Of a stretch of 64,000 nucleotides of DNA, positions 10,080 to 21,776 are shown in pieces; positions within the stretch are counted from its first letter, which is position 1, and each line of letters starts with the position of its first letter. Made by a program: the position numbers and the translations under genes. The stretch spans positions 146,065,503-146,129,502 of the forward strand of contig CM077645.1 in NCBI GenBank assembly GCA_039707465.1. Direction: 5' to 3'. The stretch is from Rhabdophis nuchalis. Its lineage: Eukaryota; Chordata; Lepidosauria; Squamata; Natricidae. The notes beneath the pieces are model-generated. The model was not told the DNA's origin. It ran no database searches and saw only the letters and a program-made list of their open reading frames with translations.

Positions 10080-11560
10080 GGTTGCGCCCCCCAGCTCGGT
10101 TATCCTCCGCCGCCCCCACTCTCCCCCACTCCCAAGCTGTGACTGCTTGCCTGCCTCCTTGCGGGGGGGGGGGGGGGCTTGGTGGTTCTGGCGATGTAGG
10201 GCTTCGATCCCCCCCCGGGAGATGGGATCAACAGTTGGGGTAGATGTCTATACCTGGTGGGAGTGGGCGGGCGGGGTGGGCAGAAGAATAGATGATCAGA
10301 CGATCGTCTCCGCTTTGGGATCCCTGGAAAGGCCGGGCGTGGTTCCGAAACGCTGGCAGGTGGTCTTTCTTTTTCCTCCCTCTGCAAAATCTCCCGCAAG
10401 GAACTCGAACTCAGCTCATTCCAGCCAAGGCCAAAGTTTGGAGAAAAGTTGCTGTCCCGTATAATGTTTTTTTAAAAAAAATATTTCGGGCGAGAGTGGA
10501 GCGGTGTAAGTTTTTACCCCCCTCAAACGCGTCTCAGGTGCGGTGCTGTTTCCCCATTAGCCAAGCGGCGGTCGCTTTCTTAGAAAGCAAAATCAGCGCG
10601 CATCGTTCCGCTCCTGACACTCCGGGGAAACTTTTGAGTTCTGGGCGCCGGCTTCTTCCTCCACCATCGGGACAGGGTTCCCAAATGCGAACCCCACTTT
10701 CCCCCCTTACAGAGGGGTCTGACTCCCAGGGCAGGGATGCTTCGCCGTCCCGTCTCTCCTTCCCTTCCTGGTTCGGCTGCTTCAGGCGGTTGAAGTGGAG
10801 GAGCAGCAACAGGTGGCTGAGAAGTTGGAAGCGGCTTCAAATGCTTTCCCTCCGCCAAGCGATTCTTGAGTTGTTGGGGGCTTTGGTTGTTGTTTTTTTC
10901 GCCCTCCCCGCGGAAGCGCAAATCCTTCCCGATTGGGATGGAAAGCCCACGGCAACCACCGCGCGATAAAACCGGTAGTCCGTTTCCCTCGTAACAGGAG
11001 CGTTCCCGGCTCTCGAAGGATCCTCTTCTCAACCCCACGCGGGCGAGTCGTCTGCTGGCGAGCGCAATACTCGAGCTGCCGCCGCTGTCATTAGTGGTAT
11101 ATATTGTCATTATCTCACTCCGGGACTTGACGGGCCAGCCCATTCGAACGCTGGGCCAGAGGGGGGGGAGGAGCCTTCCCCCACACATCCTCCCTCCCCC
11201 GAGAGGCTACTGGGTGGGTCGCCCAAGGTGGGCACGGATCGCGCAGCCAGCCAGCCTGCCTGCTCTCGCTGGCAAGCCATTGGTGCCTCTTCTGGCCAAG
11301 CCCCGCCTCCTCCCTGAAGGTTTTGTCCAATGAAACCGCCGCCACGGCTCAGCTCCTGTCCACCCCTGCGTTCCTCCCTCTTTTGCGGAGCGGGAGCCTC
11401 GTCTCAGGTGCGAAGGACGAGGTGCCTTTTACAGGTGGCGGTGCCCGACCTGCCGTCTCCCCTGGTCGTCTTCCTCGGGAAACGATCGACCTGGGCGCTT
11501 CGCAGAATTCTGCGGTTCGGTCGGGGCGACAGGTTTTCCCTTTCCCTGCTGCTGATTAGA
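8950..11560. promoter_or_regulatory. CpG-rich island spanning FOXQ1 and its promoter
   Basis: The G+C and CpG density rises sharply over the FOXQ1 coding region and the ~1.4 kb to its right, which is 5' on the minus strand, then falls after about 11560. Upstream elements readable on the minus strand are inverted CCAAT boxes (attgg at 10932-10936 and 11279-11283) and an A/T box (tatatatt, 11098-11105) about 1 kb from the ATG. The transcription start cannot be fixed from sequence. A poly-G run lies at about 10164-10178. Open frames in this stretch look like shadows of G+C content. Confidence 0.7.
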
Positions 11561-11569
11561 ACAGGAAAA

Positions 11570-11745
11570 GAATAAGAGAGCTGGAAGGGACCTTATAGAT
11601 CATCTAGTCCAACCCCCTCCCTCCGTCCAAGCAGGAGACCCTAACACCGTTTCTGACAGATGGCAGTCCAGTCTCTTTGAAAGCTTCCAGTGGTGAAGCT
11701 CCCCCAACATCCGAAGGCAAGCTGTCCCGTTGGTTGCTGATTACA
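11570..11745 (-). mobile_element. CR1 LINE 3' fragment
   Basis: The stretch ctggaaggga ccttatagat followed by ctagtccaacccc is the typical CR1 3' region read from the opposite strand. It is heavily truncated, with no polymerase left. It marks the upstream edge of the FOXQ1 CpG island. Confidence 0.75.
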
Positions 11746-12093
11746 GTGAGAGACGCTTAGTTTGGAGAGGTTTAAAAAATATATATCCCAAACTGGCATC
11801 CCGCGAAGGGGCACCGAGCCTCCAACCTAGCCAGTTTCGCGGAGAGAAAACGCCGGGAAGAAATCGGGGTGTTGTTTTGAGTTTAAAAAAGAAAAGAAAA
11901 AAATTCCAATAACCATTGTATTTGCTTTAAGGTGAGGTGTGTATACTTGTAGAGTTTGGTGACTTAAAACCTGGGAACGGGTGCCAGCCTGCCGCTGAAA
12001 ACTTCCCTGACGATTCTTTTAAGTCCTTCAGACCTAAGAAACGAAAGTTATTTCTGAGATGGTCAGTGGACTTTGGAGTACCTTCCCCAGGGA
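11746..12093. other. No recognised feature
   Basis: Unique-looking DNA between two CR1 fragments. A 60-codon frame here has no homology I can recognise. Confidence 0.4.
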
Positions 12094-12097
12094 GCTT

Positions 12098-12290
12098 TTA
12101 ACAGAGTAACAGAGTTGGAAGGGACCTTGGAGGTCTTCTAATCCAACCCCCTGCTCAGGCATACCTTATATTTGCCACTATTGCAAACTCTATACAGTTT
12201 ATGTGTATTTGAATATTAGTAGCTCGGGTTGATAGTTAGGCCAAACCAACAGCCGAACCATGTACTATTTCAGACAAATGGTTGTGCTTG
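12098..12290 (-). mobile_element. CR1 LINE 3' fragment, disrupted
   Basis: CR1 3' sequence (acagagttggaagggacc through aaccccctgctcaggc) at 12098-12165 is followed after a gap by the expected tttcagacaaatggttg at about 12268-12284. Unrelated DNA separates the two, so the copy was interrupted or eroded. Confidence 0.65.
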
Positions 12291-14130
12291 GCATCAGCCC
12301 AGATTTTGGTACCCCCTCAAAATCTCTCTGTTTGGATCAGTCCTTTTCAGTTGGTTTATTTTAAATTTGGCTTAATGTATGTTTGTATTTCCTGTCTTTT
12401 ATTGTTCCTCCTGTAAACAGGAGTTTGTTTACCATTCTGATATACCATGATATACCATCCTGATATACCAGACTGCGGTGAAAGAAGTAAAACAAAATGA
12501 AGTGGTAAAAGGCATAATATTCCCAGCCAAATGTTAACATTTTCAGTGGGAGAATAATGTCACCTATTGAATTTCCAATAATTGGAATGTTCTAGAAAAG
12601 AGTAGCCTTTGTTGTATGTATTTGCCTATTTTCTCTATATACTAAAGTGGTTATGAAAGACACAAATTTGTCTGGATTATCTGGAGGGCTCTTTTTACCA
12701 GGCTGTCAATAAAAACTGCTTGAATTCAGAATTACTGCTCCACCACTGTGCCCTGGGAAGAAATTGCAAAATGTTATCAGGTTGATTAAAAGAAGAATGA
12801 GTGCTAAGATTCATTTTGATCACACTTTATTTTCTAAAGATGTCCAAAGTAGTTTTTGGAATATTATATATAATATTTCTGAATCTGCATAGGGGAAATT
12901 ATATAATAGTAAGCACATGTAACTTGATCTGAAACTTTTGAGTTCCGTTTTCACTTCTGTTGGGTTTCCAAATTTATATTGGGACAATATGGAAAGTTGA
13001 ACAGTTTGACTTTTAAAAAATAAACATTGATCTAATAATTGTGGGTTGTCTCATTATTAACAAAACCTGCTTCTGTCTTTTACTGATTTTCAATGGAACT
13101 GAAATGTCGAGTGGCTTGTACCCAGTGTTTCAAAATGGAATTCTTTGGAATATTTCAAGTAAGGAATGTGCCACAGCAAAGTGAAACCTTTGTAAATCCT
13201 AAATGTTTACATGGAAAAGATGTAAACCCATGATTACCCTCTTTCATTGACGAGTGATTCTCACAAATAATCATCCTGAAGAAAAGTTGATAGGATCACA
13301 TCATATTTAAGTTGCAGTGTCTAATTAAACTGATGTTATTATGATATTTCTTAAAATGCCCTGGAGTATTTTACCTAACCAAAGATTGCTACCTGCAATT
13401 TGATGATTTACAATTTTGAAATGTTGATGGTACTTGTGTTAAAGTAATTGACTCTGTGTCTATGTGTGTGTGTGTGTATACACCCACTCACATACATATA
13501 CACGTACACACACTTCTATATTCCCCCTCCTCTCAATTTATCTCTATATACCAGTCAAACAGGTTTTGTGGTTGAAGTGTAAAGTCTTTAACACTATTCT
13601 GCTAAATACATTTGAAAGTAATTTTTTTTCAAGTAAACGTGCTTTCAAATCTTCTTCTTCTCCTCATTGTATGTATGGTTTCTCAGGGTATCTGCTACTG
13701 AATTTTAAAGAAGCTTCCTCCCCAAATTCTCAAATTAAAGTATCCATGTAGGATTGCATTTTTTGTTGCATATGAATGATGACAATTACTCTGGACAACC
13801 ATAAATCATTTATGTACAGATTGCTCTATAGTCAATGCACCATGGATTTAATTTAACTTCATCTGGGAATATTGATTACAAACACACACACGTTGCCAAT
13901 TTTAACAATCTTGAGTTAACACCTTATAAGTGATGTATTTGAATTAAGGGATTAGAAGTAGGAAGATCCAGTTTCTATTCCTCTATCAGGTATAGAAGCC
14001 AAATGGGTAATTTTGTGCCTACCATTTTCTCTCATCCTTAGATTGGAACAAAGTGGAACAGCATAGAAGATAGAGTCTTTAATCTTCAGTGAAGAGGCCT
14101 TACACAACACATTTCTTATATCTACTATGA
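12291..14130. other. Unique A+T-rich DNA with a TG/CA tract
   Basis: About 1.8 kb without a recognised transposon or gene. An imperfect TG/CA repeat spans about 13455-13515 and explains the frame there. Being repeat-free and 2-4 kb upstream of FOXQ1, it is a reasonable place to look for conserved regulatory DNA. Confidence 0.4.
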
Positions 14131-17100
14131 GATATAACCTGCAACGCCAGGTCCGTTGTCAACAAAGCCCCCCTCATTAGTGACCTTGTGTCAGAGGGGG
14201 AGCCGGACCTGGTAGGAATTGCGGAGACCTGGTTGGGCCACGAGGGAGGACATCCCCTCGTTGAAATGTGCCCACCAGGCTACCGCGCATTTCATCAGCC
14301 GCGGGCCCTAGGCAGGGGTGGTGGGGTAGCGGTCATTATTAAGGAAGGCCTTGAGCCGAGAGAGACCATTGTGCCTCAGACTTCCGGCTGTGAGTCCCTC
14401 TGCGTGAAGTGGGGCCTAGGGAGGCAGTTGGGCTTGCTGGTTGTATACCTGGCTCCCCGCTATGTAGCAGCAGCCCTGCCCGAGCTCCTGGAGGTGATCG
14501 CTACGGTGGCAGTGGAGACCCCCAGACTTATAGTCATGGGGGACTTTAACCTGCCATCGTTGGGCGAATCATCCGTGGTAGCTCGGGAGTTCATGGCTTC
14601 CATGACGGCCATGGACCTGACCCAAGTAATTCAGGGCCCCACCCACGAGGGTGGACATACGCCGGACCTCATCTTCGTCTCGGGCCAATGGAAAAGTGAT
14701 CTGGGTACAGGGGATATAGTCATCACACCCTTGTCATGGTCAGACCACTCACTTCTCCGGCTCGACTTTCCGACCGCTGCTCCCCTCCGCGGGGAGGCGG
14801 AACCAGAGTCACCAATCTGGTACCGCCCCAGGCGCTTGATGGACCCGGATGGGTTCCAGACAGCGCTTGGGCCATTTCCTGTATCCCTGACCCGCGCCCC
14901 GATGGAGGACCTCACGGCCGCATGGAATAGTGCGGCCGTGGGAGCCTTAGATCGGGTCGCGCCCTTGCGGCCTCTCTCGCGGCGGCGAACCACCCTGGCT
15001 CCTTGGTTCACTGAGGAGCTGCGGGTGATGAAACGCCGCAAGAGATGATGGAGGGCTAGCCGCTCTGAATCTGACCGGACACAGGTAAGAGCCCATTTAC
15101 GGACTTACATTGTGGCGCTGAGGGTGGCCAAACGTCATCATTGTGCCACTCTCATAGCATCCGCAGAAAACCGCCCTGCCGCCCTGTTTAGGGTGACCCG
15201 CTCCCTCCTTCAACAGAGGGAACGGGAAGCCCCGCTACAGGGAAGAGCAGAGGAATTTGTGATTTTTCTGCAGGAGAAAACCGCCCAGATACAGAGTGAG
15301 CTAACCCCCATTCATGGCCCAGTGGGATGCCACGAGAGAGATCTTGTTTGGGAGGAGTTTGACTCCGTTACTTCCGAGGATATGGACAGGCTACGTGGGC
15401 GACTGCGAGCCACCACATGTTCATTGGACCCGTGCCCCTCCTGGCTTGTACTGGCATCCTGGGAGGTGACACGAGGCTGGCTCCAAGAGGTTGTCAACGC
15501 ATCCTTGAATGAGGGTTCCTTGCCTGCCTCCCTAAAAGAGGCCATGGTGAGGCCCCTCCTCAAGAAGCCCTCTTTGGACCCAGCTCTTTTGAACAACTAC
15601 CGTCCAGTCTCCAACCTTCCCTTCTTGGCGAAGGTTGTTGAGAGTGTGGTGGCACAACAGTTTCCCCGTCACCTGGAGGAAGTTGACTATCTAGATCCGC
15701 GCCAGTCCGGCTTTCGGCCCGGGCATAGCACCGAGATGGCATTGGTCGCGTTGGTAGATGATCTCTGGAGGGCCAGAGATGGGGGATGTTCCTCCATCCT
15801 GGTCCTATTAGACCTCTCGGCGGCTTTCGATACCATCGACCATGGTATCCTATTGCATCGGCTGGGGGGGTTGGGGGTGGGAGGCACCGTTTTACGGTGG
15901 TTCTCCTCCTACCTCTCTGGCCGATCGCAATTTGTGCGGGCAGGAGAGCAGAGGTCGACCCCGAGACCCCTCACATGCGGGGTGCCTCAGGGGTCGGTCC
16001 TCTCGCCTCTCCTGTTTAACGCATACATGAAGCCGCTGGGCGAGATCATCCGTGGTTTTGGGGTAGAGTACCATCTGTACGCTGATGACACCCAGCTGTA
16101 CATATCTACCCCAAACCACCCCAACGATGCCGTAGCGGTGATGTGCCAGTGCCTGGAAGCCGTGCGGATCTGGATGGGAAGTAACGGACTTAGGCTCAAC
16201 CCGACCAAGACCGAGTGGCTGTGGTTTCCGGCTGCCCGATTCAACCAGCTCTCTCCAACGCTGGCCATAGGGGGCGAACATCTTGCCCCTGTGGATGGGG
16301 CGCGCAACTTGGGTGTCCTCCTGGATACCCGGCTGTCCATGGAAGATCAAGTGACAGCCGTGGCCAGGAGGGCGTTTTACCAGGTTCGCCTGGTACGCCA
16401 GTTGCGCCCCCTATTGGATCGGGACGCCCTTCGCACAGTCACTCATGCTCTCGTGACATCCCGACTGGATTATTGCAACTCTCTCTACATGGGGCTCCCC
16501 TTGAGGTGTACCCGGAGGCTTCAGTTGGTCCAGAATGCAGCCGCGCGAGCAATTATGGGCACCTCTAGGTTTGCCCATGTAACACCGCTGTTGCGCGAGC
16601 TGCACTGGCTACCTGTCGTCTTCCGGGTGCGCTTCAAGGTGTTAATTACCATCTTCAAAGCGCTCCATGGCTCGGGACCTAGCTACCTGCGGGATCGGAT
16701 CCTGCCCCATACATCCTCACGGCCGATTCGCTCCCACAGAGAGGGACTTCTCCGGGTGCCGTCCACTAGACTTTGTCAGCGGGCGACGCCCAGGGGAAGG
16801 GCCTTCTCTGTGGCGGGCCCAGCCCTCTGGAATGACCTTCCCCCCGATATCAGGACAACCACGGACCTCCGCTCCTTCCGCTTAAAATTAAAGACGCACT
16901 TTTTTCGTCTGGCCGGCCTTGGGTAGTCTCTTTTTAGGTTAGGGTTTTTTAGGGGTAATTTTTAGTTTAGTTTATGGGTTTTAGCGCAGGATCTATTTAA
17001 TCTATTTTTAACTCTGTATTTTGTATTTGTTTGTGGTTTATTTGTATTTTTAATTGCCTGTGCCCCGCCTCGAGTCCCCTTGGGGAGAGAGAGCGGGATA

Positions 17101-17134
17101 TAAATTAAAATTATTATTATTATTATTATTATAG
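14131..17134 (+). mobile_element. Near-complete L2-clade LINE, one in-frame stop
   Basis: One continuous frame from about 14131 to a stop at 16924-16926 encodes an apurinic-type endonuclease and a reverse transcriptase. Endonuclease motifs: NARSVVNK at the truncated N-terminus, GIAETWL, VMGDFNLP and SDHSLL. RT motifs: NNYRPVSNLPFL, QSGFRPGHSTE, LLDLSAAFDTIDHGILL, CGVPQGSVLSPLLF and the catalytic YADDTQLYI; a C-terminal region with SRLDYCNSLYMGLP and LHWLPVVFR follows. The only break I see is TGA at 15046-15048, where 12 bases present in the 62458 copy are missing. The 3' UTR ends with the family box (cgagtccccttggggaga) and an (ATT)n tail at about 17110-17132. The 5' end is truncated and no ORF1 is present. 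Confidence 0.9.
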
Positions 17135-17141
17135 ATAACTA

Positions 17142-17275
17142 TGGAGAGCCTGGTGCTCATTGAGCTTTGTTGCTTGCAGATGTTTTGCAAGGAAATATCT
17201 GCAAGCAAACAACCAAGCTCGACAACACCAAGGACTCTACAATTCAATCCTGAGCTACCTGTATCCTCTTCAATT
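17142..17275. mobile_element. Penelope-like terminal fold-back, family 2
   Basis: A short hairpin: ggtgctcattgagctt with gcttgcagat on the left, and atctgcaagc with caagctcgacaacacc on the right, around a centre near 17180-17197. The downstream piece tcaatcctgagctac also occurs next to the 1575-1765 fold-back, so both belong to one family. It lies immediately after the L2 tail. Confidence 0.45.
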
Positions 17276-18495
17276 GGTACTGTGAATTAAGCATGATTTT
17301 GGGAAAGCTGTTTTCACCTGAAGCTAATCCATTGTTTTTCACAGGCGTAATTATATCAGTCTGTTGCAACAAGCTTTGGTAAGCTAAGGACCACTTCATC
17401 AGATATACTTCATAAGATATTATCTGAGGTTGACAAATAATGTGTGGGAGTCCTCCAAAATAATTGTAGAAGACAGCAGGTTATATGTAGTGTAAAGTAT
17501 GTAGCTATTTGTTCAAACAATTATATAAATTATACTGATATTTTCTAACTCATGTTAGAATCTGTAATCTGTATTTATCTGTAGTACAATCTGTAATATT
17601 AGTATTTATTTTAATAGGTGTGCAATTCAAAACAGATGTTCTTTTAAATAACACCACTGCTTTTAAAATATTTTTTGCTAGAAGCCATTCAAAGTTGGAA
17701 CAGAAGGGAATGAACAAATCCCATCCTTTCTTCTATCCTGACCACCAAACATAATTCAAAATGCTTTCTAAAATAATATTTCAATTTCCCTAAGATTAGT
17801 TCTTCTATATAGTATATCTGGTTGTATTAAAAATATCTCTGATGAACTCACAATATAGATATGCTTGGAAGTTTCAATTTGAGATAACATTGCAATCATT
17901 TTAATTTATTTTCACTTTATCACATAAAACTGTTAAATAGAAAACACACTTGACAAATAAAATGAGAAACAACTCTCTCTCTCTATTGGTCCAAGCACCA
18001 TTGACTATAGTAGATATTACTTTTAGAAATACATGCATATGGCTTCTTCTCACGTTTATATAAGAACTGGGAAATTAGGGCACATATTACATTAAGGAAA
18101 CAATTACACAAATAAAATCTCTATAACATTGCATGTTAAGTTCACTTTTTTGCAATTGTTAAAATATGAATGATATACTTGATGAACATCTAACATCGGA
18201 CTTAATAACTATTGATAAATTAATTTGTAATTGACTTCTCTGAATTAAACTATCAATGGCTACTAAATGTGATGTACCACAATGTGCTTTGAGAATCAAA
18301 TGAACCTAGCCTCTGGACGCTGAAAAATTCTATAGCCTTCTCTGGTGGGCTTCTGTGGTAGTTGTTGACCAGAGTTAGCTTTTCCAGCAGGTTTCTTGGT
18401 GAATAAAATGGACTGTAGAGAAACTGAATCATCCAGGAGAATGCAAGAAATGGAAGTGAACCTGACTTTGAGAAAACATGGAAAGGAAATATTAC
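17276..18495. other. A+T-rich unique DNA
   Basis: No gene or recognisable repeat in about 1.2 kb. Very A+T-rich, without long open frames. Confidence 0.45.
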
Positions 18496-18499
18496 AGTG

Positions 18500-19008
18500 G
18501 TGTAGATAGTCCTTGACTTATGTCTACAATTGAGCCCAATATTTCTGTTGTTCAGTGAGACATTTGTTAAGTGAGTTTTGCCCTGCTTTACCAGCTTTCT
18601 TGCCATCTTTCCTGTTAAACGAATCACTGCAGTTGATCAGTTAGTAACCCGCTTGTTAAGTGAACCTGGCTTGTCAGAAGGGTGCAAAAGGTGATCACAC
18701 GACTTTGGGACACAGCAACGGTCATAAATATGAACCAGTTGTCAAGCATCTGAATTTTGATCATGTGATTCATGGAGATGCTGCAAAGGTTCTGAAAAAT
18801 GGTGATAAGCCACTTTTTTCAGTGCTGCTGTAACTTTGAATAATTACTTTTTTAAAAAAATTAAATTTATACCCCGCCCTTCTCCAAAAGGACCCAGGGC
18901 GGCGCACAGGAATTTAAAATACAATACAAAATCAAGTAGAAAATTTAAAAAACTTATGAACTAAATGAATAATACTAAATGAACTATTATAAGTTGAGGA
19001 CTACTTGT
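18500..19008. mobile_element. Inverted-end repeat (family B) with nested L2 tail
   Basis: This copy starts with tagatagtccttgactta and ends with aagttgaggactacttg, an imperfect inverted pair. The interior (ttaagtgagttttgcc, gatcacacgactttggg, cagtgctgctgtaactttg) is shared with copies at 26700, 45063, 47144 and 58774, so this is a dispersed element of about 400 bp. The class is uncertain: terminal inversion suggests a non-autonomous DNA transposon, but I found no clear target duplication. An L2 tail splits it at 18841. Confidence 0.65.
18841..18975 (-). mobile_element. L2 LINE 3' tail nested in family B element
   Basis: The stretch reading aaatttataccccgccc then ttctccaaaaggacccaggg is the reverse complement of the L2 3' end. 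It interrupts family B just after tgtaactttgaa. Flanking tgaataattac and tgaataatac look like a slightly mutated target duplication. Confidence 0.8.
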
Positions 19009-19358
19009 ATTCTGTATTGGAATATTGAAGCAAAAGCTAAAAAGCCATTAGGAATTGTTTTGATAAAGATTGGAACTCACTTCTTTATATATTTCTTTTC
19101 TCCTTTTTATTATATTTTTACTTTCGTTTCTTTTCTCTTTTTCCTTTGCATTTTTACTCTATCCTTTTTTCTTTAAGATTAGCATAATAGATTTTCTCAT
19201 TATAACCATGCTTAATAAAAAGCTATTACTTTTTAAAATAAATTGGCACAATTGGGAAGCATAAACAAGCACAAGGAACTTCACATTGCTTTTTCTTTTG
19301 GCAACTTGGGTTATTTTGTTGTCAAAGTAAAATACTTAACCTTGTATTAAGCACTGTT
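19009..19358. other. Low-complexity A/T-rich stretch
   Basis: T-rich sequence (about 19080-19180) with no recognised feature; the small plus-strand frames encode only phenylalanine/leucine-rich low-complexity peptide. Confidence 0.4.
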
Positions 19359-19369
19359 AAATGAAATGA

Positions 19370-19697
19370 GCCCTAAACTCCTCAGTCCTAGAGGAGATCA
19401 ACCCTGACTGCTCTTTAGAAGGCCAGATCCTGAAGATGAAACTCAAATATTTTGGCCACCTAATGAGAAGGAAGGAGTCACTGGAGAAGAGCCTAATGCT
19501 GGGATAGATTGAGGGCAAAAGAAGAAGGGGGCGGCAGAGGTTACTGAATGGAATCATTGAAGCAGTAGGCATGAGCTTAAATGGACTCCAGAGGATGGTA
19601 GAGGACAGGAAGGCCTGGAGGAACATTGCCCATGGGCTTTTGATAGGTCGGACACGACTTTGCAACCACCACCACCACCACCACCAACAACAACAAC
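19370..19697 (+). mobile_element. Bov-B (RTE) LINE 3' end
   Basis: Translating the plus strand gives the RTE/Bov-B C-terminus: SVLEEINPDCSLEGQILK, YFGHLMRR, LEKSLMLG, a stop, then IEGKRRRGRQR. It ends with the Bov-B signature ggtcggacacgact and an (ACC)n(AAC)n tail. A perfect 11-bp target duplication, aaatgaaatga, lies at 19359-19369 and 19698-19708. It is 5'-truncated with at least one in-frame stop, so inactive. Confidence 0.9.
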
Positions 19698-19708
19698 AAA
19701 TGAAATGA

Positions 19709-20102
19709 ACATGTCCTATGTCTTGGGGACCAGACTGAAGAAAAGAGAGGTTGCTTTTCATTTTGTCAAAACAAAATCAAGAACCACATTGCCAAGATTG
19801 ACTCAAGACATCTCGGTTGGACCCATAAGACGCACTGATCAAGCATTTTGGTACTCAGAAAGAACTCCTTATCTTATGTTTTAATAAAAACTCAATGAGA
19901 ATAAATCATGTAAGAAGCCTTTTACCTGTTATTACATGAAAATCAAAATTATCCACTGAAGCTGATTGCACTTCTCTGCACAAATGGTAACGTGGCCTTT
20001 GCGATTTCTAAACTCAAGATCATGAGCATTTCAAATCTTGTCCGATCTATTATTCTATCTAATCCTGTTCTGTGCTGTGACAGCATCTTTTCAAAGTATA
20101 GG
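19709..20102. other. No recognised feature
   Basis: Unique DNA between the Bov-B end and the composite hAT element. Small frames lack recognisable domains. Confidence 0.4.
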
Positions 20103-20110
20103 GCCTGTGG

Positions 20111-20905
20111 CAGAGGTGGTATTCAGTCAGTTCTGACAGGGTCTGGAGAACCAGTAGTAGAAATTTTGAGTAGTTCAGAAAATTAGCAAATAGGCTGCCC
20201 CTGCCCCTGCTGACTCCCAGCCTCCCAGCTGATCTTATTTTATTGTCCAGAACAGGAGAACAGAGCTGGAAAGCAGGTTAGTGGGGTGGGGAGAGAATGG
20301 GGACTCTGCAGTTACCTTACCCCAGGAGCAGGAAGGGAATGGGGATTTTGCAGTATCCTTCCCCCCCACGCCCATCAAGCCACACCTATAGAACTGGTAG
20401 TAAAATAAATTGAATCCCACCACTGCCATTAGACACTAGAATGGGAGTTACTTTTGAATAGAGATGCATAAGGCATGATATTTCAAATCCAAACACATGA
20501 AAGACTGACTTCTCATAGATTTTAAATGGTGAATACACTTCCTTACTGTCAATAGACAAACAGGAGCTGCTTCACTTTCATGGGTTTCTTGCCCCCAAAC
20601 TGGAATCTTTCAACGTTGGACATGCTAAAAAAATTGTAGCTTTGCTACTGCCTTTTCTATTTTTCCTGTTTTGGTGAAGGATATTTTTATTCATGTAAAG
20701 GAGAATGGAGCTGGAAAGCAAGTTAGTGGGGTGGGGAGGGAATGGGGACTCTGCAGTAACCTTACCCCAGGAGTGGGGAGGGAATGGGGATTTTGCAGTA
20801 TCCTTCCCCTGCCACGCCCAAAAGGCCATGCCCACAAAGCCACACCATTCCCACAAAGCCATTCCCACAGAACTGGTAGTAAACATTTTTGAATCCCACC
20901 ACTAG
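20111..20905. mobile_element. Composite hAT element (family C) carrying captured DNA
   Basis: The outer ends are cagaggtggtattcag and tgaatcccaccacta. They are flanked by a perfect 8-bp duplication, gcctgtgg, at 20103-20110 and 20906-20913, so this is one insertion. Inside, a hAT terminus (tgaatcccaccactg, ending 20425) is followed by about 275 bp of non-hAT DNA (20426-20700) and then a second direct copy of the hAT interior (gagctggaaagca at about 20265 and 20708). The foreign segment is an inverted copy of 21457-21738. Confidence 0.8.
20388..20700 (+). repeat. Arm 1 of a ~315-bp inverted duplication
   Basis: This stretch matches the reverse complement of 21457-21776 almost throughout, for example ttttgaatagagatgcataa and gctgcttcactttcatgggt. 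It has scattered substitutions and one small insertion near the inner end. It is embedded in the composite hAT element. The spacer between the arms is about 760 bp. Confidence 0.9.
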
Positions 20906-20913
20906 CCTGTGGT

Positions 20914-21456
20914 CTTTCTCTTGATATACACATACACATACACATTCTTCAAACTAGGGAGCAAGTTGTGGTCCTCAGGATTTTGCTGCCGAGCTACCGG
21001 TATATAGCTCCTAGTGATTGCAACTAGCAAGACCAATAGGCATGCTACAAGTTGCATTGAAGCAATACCCCGTAGCAGAGGCAATTTGAAACAATCTTTG
21101 CCATTCTGATTTTAAAGTAATGTTTTCCCCTCTTCTCGATTTTTGCCCTTGGTGTGATCTACAATGCCTTCTAATCTACACAACTGATCACACGAGACTG
21201 ATCAAGATTTCAGATCTGCCCATGTTCTATTGGTTATGGGCATTTCCCCTCCTCCCCCTACCAGTCTTTGGGGATTTCAGTGTCATTTTACCCTGCATTG
21301 CTTGAAAGACTAAACAGCTGGCCTCTGTGAAGGCATATGGTTCTTCCTACTCATAGATTTGGTGCTTTTTTGAAAGAACATTAGACATTGTTTTTTTAAA
21401 AAAAATACACATTCTTTAAATAACCATAAACTGGTTTTGTCTAGCAATCCCTGGAG
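20914..21456. other. Unique spacer between inverted arms
   Basis: No gene or repeat recognised. A short CA-rich piece lies at about 20930-20945. A 61-codon plus-strand frame here shows no domain. Confidence 0.4.
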
Positions 21457-21776
21457 CTTTTACATGAATAAATATCTGATATCCTTCACAAAAACAGGAA
21501 AAAATAGAAAAGGCAGTAGCAAAACTACAATTTGTTTAGCATGTCCAATGTTGAAACATTTCAGTTTGGGGGTAAGAAACCCATGAAAGTGAAGCAGCTC
21601 CTGTTTGTCTATTGACAGTAAGGAAGTTTATTCGCCATTTAAAATCTATGAGAAGTCGGTCTTTCATGTGTTTGGATTTGAAATATCATGCCTTATGCAT
21701 CTCTATTCAAAAGTAACTCCCGTTCTAGTGATTAATGGCAGTGGTGGGATTCAATTTATTTTACCACCAGTTCTAT
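21457..21776 (-). repeat. Arm 2 (probable source) of the inverted duplication
   Basis: Reverse complement of 20388-20700. It contains host-like flanking DNA plus the end of a short hAT copy (21739-21881) that has its own target duplication. This arm is therefore the likely original and arm 1 the copy. Confidence 0.85.

Noticed and set aside
8949..10142. A 397-codon plus-strand frame and a 216-codon one opposite FOXQ1
   Set aside because: Arginine/glycine-rich peptides typical of the reverse strand of G+C-rich coding DNA; no domain, while the minus strand encodes a clear forkhead protein.
10164..10180. Poly-G runs (also 3364, 23233, 31464) as G-quadruplex signals
   Set aside because: Single homopolymers without the spaced G-tracts of a typical quadruplex; length may also be an assembly artefact.
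10292..11188. Open frames of 200-225 codons upstream of FOXQ1 on both strands
   Set aside because: CpG-island shadows: the frames overlap each other on opposite strands and show no recognisable domain.
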